Source of the DNA: Cyanobacteria bacterium CYA
GTDB taxonomy: Bacteria; Planctomycetota; Phycisphaerae; Phycisphaerales; UBA1924
Reading direction: 5' to 3'
DNA: 64,000 nucleotides
Assembly (NCBI GenBank): GCA_008363215.1
Contig: RHKP01000021.1
Location: 41,466-105,465 of the forward strand
The notes under the pieces: generated by a model
What the model was told of the DNA's origin: nothing
Seen by the model: only the letters and a program-made list of their open reading frames with translations
Database searches by the model: none
Translations under genes and position numbers: made by a program
Part shown: positions 58,501 to 64,000 of the stretch, piece after piece
How positions within the stretch are numbered: the first letter of the stretch is position 1
Layout of the letters: every line of letters begins with the position of its first letter

Positions 58501-61132
58501 ATGCATGCCCCCCGTTGCCGGGATTGAAGCGAAGTCCGTACTTGAGTGAGCGTGCGAGCCCGCCGAGCACCGGCGACCGGCACTTGAGCATCTCGTGACG
58601 GTTACCAACGACCACCAGCTGGTACCGCGCCCGAGTCACTGCGACGTTGATCCGGTTCGGGCTCTCGAGGAAGCTGGTCGGCCATCCGTTGGCAACCGAG
58701 AGAAAGACGATGTCGGCCTCGTGTCCCTGGAAACGGTCCACCGTACACACGTGCGCGGACACAACCGGCACACCGGAGTGCTTCAGAACCGACTCCTGCA
58801 TCGCGAGACGTTCGCCGCTCAGGCTGCGCATTGCCCAACGCAGCTCCCTTTCCTGTGCTCGATAGAACGTCAGCACTGCCGCTTCCCAAAGCTGTCCGTC
58901 TGGTCGGGGATTGCGAGCGGCCCACGCCATAAAGGCCTTGAGTTCCTCGATGACGACTGCAACCTCTTCCCTGCTGTGCCCCTTCGACCGCGTCTTCACA
59001 TCCAGCCACTCGGCGCGAGAGTAGTATCGCCTTGGGCCTCCATTGGGCCACTCTCGGCGTGACATCATGTCGGGAGGATCAATCAGGGCATGCCCGTGAT
59101 AGACGTGCTCCCGAGGAAACGCAGAGATCTCAGGGTGCATTCGTCTTTGGTATGTGAGCCTGGTATGGCGCGCCGCGAGGACATCTTGTGGCAAGCCCTC
59201 CGAGAGCGTCGTCGGGGTGATAGCCCCCTTGCGTCCGAATCCATACCGCAGCGATTCCAGAACCGATGGAAGCGCGATGCGCTGGATGTTCGTCACGTAG
59301 TCGCTCACTACGTCCGCCTTGATTCCCGTGCCCGGGGCTGGCAGTAGGAGTTGCCGATCACGTCGATACCGCTGGGCCGTGGCACTTTGCATCCCGTCTC
59401 GCTCGAACAGTCGCTGTTCATACTCCCGAGAGAGACGCCATGCGATCTCGCTCTCCCAACTGCGGTCCTCATCCATCGAGCGGTCACGGCCGTCCCAAAA
59501 GGCCATTGCGCGGCGTCGCACGTTGTCCACCCCATCAAACTCTCCGCGAACCACGGCGATGTCCGCGGGCCACTCGCGGGATCGTGACGCGCCGTCGGAC
59601 GTCGCCAGCATCAGTGGGGCACTGTGAAGCGACGCCCAGTCGGCCGTATCTCCATCGGCCCACTGCACCCCATGCGCGGCTGCCTGAGCGGCATATAACT
59701 CATGAACAGCTGGGTCATCCGACACGACGACGGTGGGCTTCCAAAGACTCGGATCGTCATCGCTACGGTGGTTGTCAAAGACGTCCAGACAGGCGTGCCG
59801 TGCATCCGGGTTGGGCAGGGCGGCCTGAACGCTGGCGGCCACGTCGTCGTCTTCGACGTATGGCGACAACTGAAGCGGATCACCGACCAGCACCCAGCGC
59901 TTTGCGAGCAGGCCTGGCACCAAGAACTCCTGGAACGTCGTTTTGCTCGCTTCATCCACGATCAGCACGTCGAACGCTGCGTCTACGCCCCTTCGTTCGT
60001 CCTTCTGTGCCTTGATGTCCGGGTGCTGGAGAATGCCGATGGTGGTTCCGCAGACGAGATTGGCGCACTCGAGCACGAGCCGCTCGATCATGGTGTCGTC
60101 GCCACGAAGAGCGCGGAGCATCTCCTCCTGGGCGGCGGTTCTGCCTCGCTGCTGCTGGAGGTGGGTGGTGATCCGCGATCGCGTTGTCTGCTTGAACTCT
60201 TCCAGCCGATACGGTCTAGCCTTCGAGGAGACGTCTTTGCGTTTGCCGATTCGCACGGCCAGCACATGATCACTGAAGTGATGAGAATCACTCTTCAGCC
60301 GTTCGAGCACATTGTCCACTGCAACATGAGTGGACGCGCACAAAAGGACTCGTTTGCCGCGCTCGACGAGCTGCATGACCAGCTCGCAGATGACCGTGGT
60401 CTTGCCCGAGCCGGGAGGCCCCTCCAGAACGGCAAAATCCGGAGAGCCCAAAGCCTGGACAACGAACCTTCGCTGCTCTGCGATCCCCTCGATCTCCTCG
60501 TCGAGGATGTACCACCGATCGATGTCACATGGCACGGGTTCGGGCCACTGGACCGTCGGGATCTCCCTCCCGCCAGGCCACAGGCCATCTTTCGGGCGGG
60601 CCGGCCCGAGTAAGCGGAGCAGCGGCAGATTCTCGGGTCGGGGCTCATTCCGCAGTTGGCGCAGCGCCTGAATCTGGCGGTGGAGCGCGTACGTGTTGGG
60701 ACGCAGCAAGATGTGCTCAAGCTCAGGCTCACGCTCCAAAAGGAGCCGACCCGAGTTCTCGTCGACATCAAGGACGGCGATCCGACGTGATTCGTCAAAC
60801 TGAGGTCGTTCTGATGCGGCGTCACCCGACGGGGGCTCCGCCTCGTAGACCTCCTCTATTTGATCGTCGAAGAACTTCTTGGCATCTTTCTCGAAACGGT
60901 CGACCTTGCCCGTTGGAGCGCACAACTCCACCCACACACTTCCGTCTCGCTGCTCACCGCCGTCTTCGTCACGCTGCCACGACGCGCGGATTGCCGACTT
61001 CTCGTGGTGAATCCGGGCTAGCTGAAGATACTGAACGAACTCGTCGATGCCGCTTCGGGCGAACTTCTCGACGCGATCCACCGCCAGCGATGGGTCGTAG
61101 GCCGCAAGTGCTTCGTACCAGAGAGATGCCAT
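58496..61132 (-). CDS. UPF1-like SF1 helicase
   Basis: 878 residues from ATG 61132 (GGAAAGGA before it; longer readings lack a site and would enter the promoter). About 210 N-terminal residues are of unknown fold. Helicase motifs: Walker A GPPGSGKTT at 238-246, ASTHVAVDNVLERL (Ia), VLIVDEASKTTFQEF (II), VGDPLQLSPYV (III), TYQRRMHPEIS (IV), VDRFQGHEADIVFLSV (V) and RINVAVTRARYQLVVVG (VI). This is the UPF1/SEN1-type AAA_11/AAA_12 arrangement, acting on RNA or DNA. First gene after the sigma54 promoter. Comparable helicases pair with PLD proteins in Mokosh, which lacks the other partners here. Confidence 0.88.
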   Translation of the reverse strand: MASLWYEALAAYDPSLAVDRVEKFARSGIDEFVQYLQLARIHHEKSAIRASWQRDEDGGEQRDGSVWVELCAPTGKVDRFEKDAKKFFDDQIEEVYEAEPPSGDAASERPQFDESRRIAVLDVDENSGRLLLEREPELEHILLRPNTYALHRQIQALRQLRNEPRPENLPLLRLLGPARPKDGLWPGGREIPTVQWPEPVPCDIDRWYILDEEIEGIAEQRRFVVQALGSPDFAVLEGPPGSGKTTVICELVMQLVERGKRVLLCASTHVAVDNVLERLKSDSHHFSDHVLAVRIGKRKDVSSKARPYRLEEFKQTTRSRITTHLQQQRGRTAAQEEMLRALRGDDTMIERLVLECANLVCGTTIGILQHPDIKAQKDERRGVDAAFDVLIVDEASKTTFQEFLVPGLLAKRWVLVGDPLQLSPYVEDDDVAASVQAALPNPDARHACLDVFDNHRSDDDPSLWKPTVVVSDDPAVHELYAAQAAAHGVQWADGDTADWASLHSAPLMLATSDGASRSREWPADIAVVRGEFDGVDNVRRRAMAFWDGRDRSMDEDRSWESEIAWRLSREYEQRLFERDGMQSATAQRYRRDRQLLLPAPGTGIKADVVSDYVTNIQRIALPSVLESLRYGFGRKGAITPTTLSEGLPQDVLAARHTRLTYQRRMHPEISAFPREHVYHGHALIDPPDMMSRREWPNGGPRRYYSRAEWLDVKTRSKGHSREEVAVVIEELKAFMAWAARNPRPDGQLWEAAVLTFYRAQERELRWAMRSLSGERLAMQESVLKHSGVPVVSAHVCTVDRFQGHEADIVFLSVANGWPTSFLESPNRINVAVTRARYQLVVVGNRHEMLKCRSPVLGGLARSLKYGLRFNPGNGGHAS

Positions 61133-61185
61133 CGGGTCCTTTCCGGGCAAGACGCCGTGCTTGGCGATTGCTCCGGTGTGCCTCT

Positions 61186-61201
61186 TGCAATGCCGGTGCC
61201 A
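61186..61201 (-). promoter_or_regulatory. Sigma54 promoter of the helicase-HerA operon
   Basis: Read on the minus strand: TGGCACC-GGCA-TTGCA. The GG at -24 and GC at -12 are exactly 10 bp apart, and it matches consensus TGGCACG-N4-TTGCA at all but one listed base. Transcription would begin near 61175, about 43 bases before the helicase ATG. Confidence 0.85.
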
Positions 61202-61274
61202 AGTCGCGCAATGGGGTTCTGCACCGCCGAGGGCAGACCGAGGTTGCCTCCATAGTACACAAATGGCCCGCGTC

Positions 61275-61290
61275 CGGGTGAAATGACCCG
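61275..61290. promoter_or_regulatory. Candidate upstream activator site
   Basis: Inverted repeat CGGGT-GAAATG-ACCCG, between the two divergent sigma54 promoters, about 75 bp from the left one and 65 bp from the right one. Enhancer-binding activators use sites at such distances. An outer ACAAA/TTTGT pair (near 61258 and 61291) surrounds it. Confidence 0.5.
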
Positions 61291-61353
61291 CTTTGTCCGA
61301 GGCCGTGGGCCGCTGAACAGCCACTGCGGCACACCGAGTCCGCATGCTGTTGC

Positions 61354-61369
61354 TGGCACGCCGAATGCA
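61354..61369 (+). promoter_or_regulatory. Sigma54 promoter of the DUF4258-like gene
   Basis: TGGCACG-CCGA-ATGCA, GG and GC 10 bp apart, one base off the consensus. The start would be near 61380, about 17 bases before ATG 61397. Confidence 0.8.
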
Positions 61370-61396
61370 TCAGCTCCCACCACAAGGGAGCTTCAC

Positions 61397-61705
61397 ATGC
61401 CACACGCTTCGAATCGCCCGTCAATCTCCGAGCTCAAGCTGACTAATCACGCCACCCTCCGCCAGCAGCAGAGGGGGATCGTGGCCGGGGTCATGGAGGC
61501 GGTACTGGCCTTCGGGGATGTCTATCGAGCGGGAGACGGCTGCATCGCATACTTCCTCGGAACGCAGGCCGCCCGACGGCACGCTCACCAGTTGCGGCGA
61601 GTTGCAGATCGCGCCCGAAACGTCGCTGTGGTGGTTTCGTGCGATGGTGCGGTTGTGACCGTTCAGCATGTACCGCGGCCGAAGAGGTACTGGAGGGCGG
61701 CGTGA
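61397..61705 (+). CDS. DUF4258-like small protein, possible toxin
   Basis: 102 residues from ATG 61397 with AAGGGAG 6 bp before. LTNHATLRQQQRGI ... VLAFGDVYRAGDGCIAYFLG ... VVVSCDGAVVTVQHVPRPKRYW matches the H-x2-R-x2-QRGI and terminal beta-hairpin pattern of DUF4258, a family akin to RelE/BrnT-type RNase toxins. It is divergent from the defence operon and has its own sigma54 promoter, so the same activator probably switches it on. A toxic effector or an RNA-cleaving partner is possible. No antitoxin is visible. Confidence 0.65.
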   Translation: MPHASNRPSISELKLTNHATLRQQQRGIVAGVMEAVLAFGDVYRAGDGCIAYFLGTQAARRHAHQLRRVADRARNVAVVVSCDGAVVTVQHVPRPKRYWRAA

Positions 61706-61731
61706 CGATGCCCGCTGACACACAGACCCGT

Positions 61732-62223
61732 TTACCGATAACAACCGAGTCCACCCGATCGGAACACACCACGTGCTTTGTGCAACCAACTGTCCAACGT
61801 TGAGCGCGGAATGCCAAGGGACCGAGCAACTGAACTGGTCGACTCGGTCTTCAGTTGCTGGCATGCCCGTCGAACTTCCGGCGCGAGCGTCGCCATTGCG
61901 ATGCCCGTGTCATGCCGGAGATCAGAGTCGTGCTGATCGCGATTCGCGGCGGCATGCTCAGCTGCGACAAAGAGGTCTTGACGCGAGCGGCCCCTGTGGC
62001 GGCAGCGTTCCAGTAGCTTGCACGCGCGGTGTCGAATGATCACCTCGATGAACGGCTCGGCCCGGCGGCTGGGGTCGTATCTGGTCCATCCTTGGACGAC
62101 CGCCAGCAGCAGCTCCTGCTGGATGTCCTCCACCTGCTCCCAGGGGAGCCGACGGCGCAGTTGGACCGCCTTGATGCGGGCAAGGCGGAGTGCGAACTCG
62201 AGGGCGGCGGCGTTGAGTGACAT
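61732..62223 (-). CDS. Second sigma-70-like (ECF-type) factor
   Basis: 163 residues from ATG 62223 (AAGGG before it). Region 2: LRRRLPWEQVEDIQQELLLA, VVQGWTRYDPSRRAEPFIEV, IIRHRACKLLERCRHRGR. Region 4-like HTH: SSVARSLGIPRSTLDSWLHKARG. It shares the DLxQ...DPxR...FI core with the gene at 18544. Region 3 is missing, as in ECF factors. It lies just inside attR, convergent with the DUF4258-like gene. May direct element-specific transcription, perhaps from the dispersed repeats. Confidence 0.75.
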   Translation of the reverse strand: MSLNAAALEFALRLARIKAVQLRRRLPWEQVEDIQQELLLAVVQGWTRYDPSRRAEPFIEVIIRHRACKLLERCRHRGRSRQDLFVAAEHAAANRDQHDSDLRHDTGIAMATLAPEVRRACQQLKTESTSSVARSLGIPRSTLDSWLHKARGVFRSGGLGCYR

Positions 62224-62570
62224 CGGAGACCCTTCTGGCGTTGCGCCATGCCCCCGAGGAGTGGGTCGCGGCCGGTTAGGCACTCCCTGGGGATGGATGC
62301 GTGACCCGGCCGGCCCGCAAATGTGCTGGCGACCAGCCTTAGTGTGTCCATCTGGGCGAGTGGATCCCGACAGGAAGAGCTGTCGCGTGCTGAGTCACCC
62401 GGATGCGACGGCCCCCGGGATCCGCCAAGACCGGCGACTTGGAGACCGTTTCGGCGTGCCTCTGTTCACCGAGTCAGGTCAATGGCCACCCAGGACTTGC
62501 CGGGCGACCGCATATGCGCGTCCTGTCTCTGGGTCTCCGAAACGCACGTCGTCAGACCACCCCTCGTCCT
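62224..62570. other. Non-coding end of the element before attR
   Basis: About 350 bp without a convincing gene on either strand. The promoter of the leftward sigma-like gene should lie here, but no clear boxes were seen. Confidence 0.4.
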
Positions 62571-62647
62571 CTATTGCCGGGCCGGTTGCGAAAGCAGCCG
62601 GCCCTTTGGTTTTCAGGGAACGCCGCCGACAGACCTCGGCGGCGTTT
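62571..62647 (+). repeat. attR: right copy of the 77-bp direct repeat
   Basis: Matches 284-360 with one difference. It retains only the CTA of the tRNA 3' end, then both hairpins (62579-62613 and about 62619-62647). Upstream sequence is unrelated to the tRNA, as expected at the far end of an insertion. Confidence 0.8.
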
Positions 62648-62648
62648 C
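62579..62648 (+). terminator. Right copy of the tandem hairpin terminators
   Basis: Same GAAA-loop hairpin and T tail as behind the tRNA. The second hairpin has its one mismatch beside the loop. It would end transcription leaving the element. Confidence 0.65.
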
Positions 62649-62910
62649 TGCTTTCTCCGCAGGGTTTCCCGGCGGTGGCGGTCACCGCCCGAGTCTCTGG
62701 TCGCGCCGTGGTCATCACCGGCCGGGCAGCCCGGAAGCGCCTCGAACCGCCCGTGGGGGCCAAAGTCTCTCTGTCTCTGTCCGAGACCCCCGCGGAGGTT
62801 ATGAGGGGGTCGGCTCCGCTGTAGCGCGACCGACCGGGGAGGTTGGGACGCCAGAGCGAGGACGATGCTGCTCGAACGAAGATCGCACGAGCCCCCACCG
62901 AATCGCCACA
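62648..62910 (+). other. Flank right of attR, diverged homologue of 361-560
   Basis: No gene. Short matches in the same order as the left side (accgcccg, caaagtctctc, ggttatgaggggg) point to common ancestry of the two flanks over roughly 200 bp. One flank is probably native, and the other came with the element. Confidence 0.5.
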
Positions 62911-63870
62911 TCAAGCGCTCCCTTCCGCCGTGTATGTGCCGCCAAGAGCCTCCTTCAGCTTCGTCTTCAGTCGCCCCCCCTTGCGATACCCAAGAAACCC
63001 AGCGAGACCACCAGCTATAGGCGAGGCGATTCCGATCTCAGCCGAAAGAATGAGCGGCCGGCCGGGGTGAGCGCCAAACAGCACGAGCCCCAGGTCTGTG
63101 ATCCCAGCCGCGATCGGAACAGCTGTCGCAATCTGAAGTGCCCATATCGACATCACGTCCGTCGGACCTGCCGCTGACTCAAACTTCTTGATGAGCTGAT
63201 CCTGCCAGTCCCACATCTCCACCGTGACGCCGACCTCCCCCCGACGTTCGACGTGGGCTTTCATGCTGGTCCTCATGTAGCGCTTGATCTCGTCCATGTA
63301 CCGCCGCAGGATGCTCAAGTAGTCCAAATACTCCTGACTCACCTCAGGACGCCTTCTCAGCCGCTCAAGGATTGTAAAATATCCGAGACTCTTGCCGATC
63401 TCTTGCATGTTGATCACGTCTTCAAATGGAATCGCTCGAAGCGTCTCCGGTGCAATTATGGATTTTGGCAATAATCGAAGAAATTCAGCAGGCTCCACCG
63501 GTAATGAGGTCCGACCGGAGGGCAGGCCCATTGCTGAATTCACGATCTCGGTACTTGCATCATCGACCGCCACGCTTGGGTCGATCCCCAATTCTCGCGC
63601 CGGACCGACGAGGTGCACCGCTCGCACCGTCTGAATTACAGCATCGTCCGCTTGATGGAGTCCTGTAGCCACTTGCTGCTTCCACACATTGCCAAACAGA
63701 AGCCTCCCTTCCGAATCCGCTTTGACGGCCTCGTCGATGATCGTCGCAAGCTTGAACCTCTCCTGCTCGGAAAGATGTCCCCGGTCAAGCATACCGCGTA
63801 CACCATCGGCGAATCGAGTCGCCAGTGACGCCAAACTCCAATCAAGGATCACTACATTTTGGGCTTCCAC
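62911..63870 (-). CDS. Unknown protein with C-terminal membrane segments
   Basis: 319 residues. Helical, charged first two-thirds (SKSLGYFTILERLRRRPEVS, LSILRRYMDEIKRYMRTS). Two hydrophobic stretches near the end (IWALQIATAVPIAAGITDLGL and IGIASPIAGGLAGFLGY) suggest membrane attachment, followed by a basic KGGRLKTKLKEALGG tail. Lies outside attR, so probably host DNA or another insertion. Low GC for the window. No family recognised. Confidence 0.6.
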   Translation of the reverse strand: MEAQNVVILDWSLASLATRFADGVRGMLDRGHLSEQERFKLATIIDEAVKADSEGRLLFGNVWKQQVATGLHQADDAVIQTVRAVHLVGPARELGIDPSVAVDDASTEIVNSAMGLPSGRTSLPVEPAEFLRLLPKSIIAPETLRAIPFEDVINMQEIGKSLGYFTILERLRRRPEVSQEYLDYLSILRRYMDEIKRYMRTSMKAHVERRGEVGVTVEMWDWQDQLIKKFESAAGPTDVMSIWALQIATAVPIAAGITDLGLVLFGAHPGRPLILSAEIGIASPIAGGLAGFLGYRKGGRLKTKLKEALGGTYTAEGSA

Positions 63871-63902
63871 AAACTCGTCCCACTCTCCGACAAACGCTTC
63901 TG

Positions 63903-64000
63903 CTAGTGTACTGACTTTGTGAAAGTCGCATGATTCCTGGCGATGCGTCGGAGGATGGTATCGGCGTCGGCGGTCCAGGTGAAGGGCCTGGCGTCGTCGT
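63903..64000 (-). mobile_element. C-terminus of an IS630-type transposase, cut by the window end
   Basis: Minus strand, reading DDARPFTWTADADTILRRIA and then RNHATFTKSVH to a TAG at 63903-63905. The PFxWTA-x2-D-x-I ending is characteristic of IS630-family transposases. Only about 31 codons are visible, so intactness is unknown. Confidence 0.7.

Overview
The window is high-GC bacterial DNA and is almost entirely one integrated, phage-derived element of about 62.3 kb that carries two large anti-phage-type gene clusters. The left border is an initiator tRNA-fMet gene (213-286). A 77-bp near-perfect direct repeat starts at the last three bases of that tRNA (284-360) and recurs at 62571-62647, so these are the likely attL and attR. 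A serine recombinase lies just inside attL. The host cannot be named with confidence. High GC, sigma54 promoters and ECF-like sigma genes would suit a planctomycete-like or other Gram-negative lineage, but this is only an impression.

Layout. 0.9-3.5 kb: integration module (DUF2924 protein, serine recombinase, small HTH protein). 3.5-14.8 kb, minus strand: first restriction-type cluster (SNF2 helicase, Mod-like methyltransferase, Res-like helicase-nuclease, DUF262/DUF1524 GmrSD-like protein). 15.0-18.3 kb: XRE regulator, ImmA/IrrE-type protease and two unknown proteins behind a promoter/operator. 18.5-25.6 kb: sigma-like factor and phage replication genes (recombinase-like ATPase, DUF669 protein, RusA, helicase, PrimPol-DUF3987). 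25.6-26.2 kb: non-coding, repeat-rich and origin-like. 26.2-29.7 kb: ParB-methyltransferase and a leftward run of small genes. 29.8-43.1 kb: structural genes of a lambda-like long-tailed phage (terminase, portal, protease-capsid, tail tube, G/GT chaperone with a likely -1 frameshift, tape measure). 43.1-49.3 kb: an antisense insertion, a distal structural gene, a methyltransferase, a DUF115-like protein, a Ser/Gly-rich protein with an embedded Hint domain, and two glycosyltransferases. 49.4-61.7 kb: second defence-type cluster. 61.7-62.6 kb: a second sigma-like factor and attR. Beyond attR: a membrane protein of unknown function and the end of an IS630-type transposase.

Most notable is the second cluster. 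Six minus-strand genes encode a UPF1-like SF1 helicase, an unknown protein, a double-HKD phospholipase-D-like protein, an RtcR-like CARF-AAA+ sigma54 activator with an intact GAFTGA loop, a NurA-like nuclease and a HerA-like ATPase. The first gene is preceded by an excellent sigma54 promoter (TGGCACC-N4-TTGCA). About 160 bp away a second one (TGGCACG-N4-ATGCA) points the other way, at a small DUF4258-like gene. The activator inside the operon plausibly controls both, so this looks like an inducible, ligand-sensing defence system rather than a constitutive one. A putative N4-cytosine methyltransferase lies convergently beside HerA.

Other signals. A two-block repeat (AAGCGGGCAGAT-N9-GCTGCATAGGG) occurs three times, each ahead of a functional module. 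The major capsid gene is broken by an internal deletion and a frameshift, and the decoration-protein and RusA genes have damaged 5' ends, while the very long defence genes are all open. The element may therefore be a decaying prophage kept for its cargo, unless these are sequence errors.
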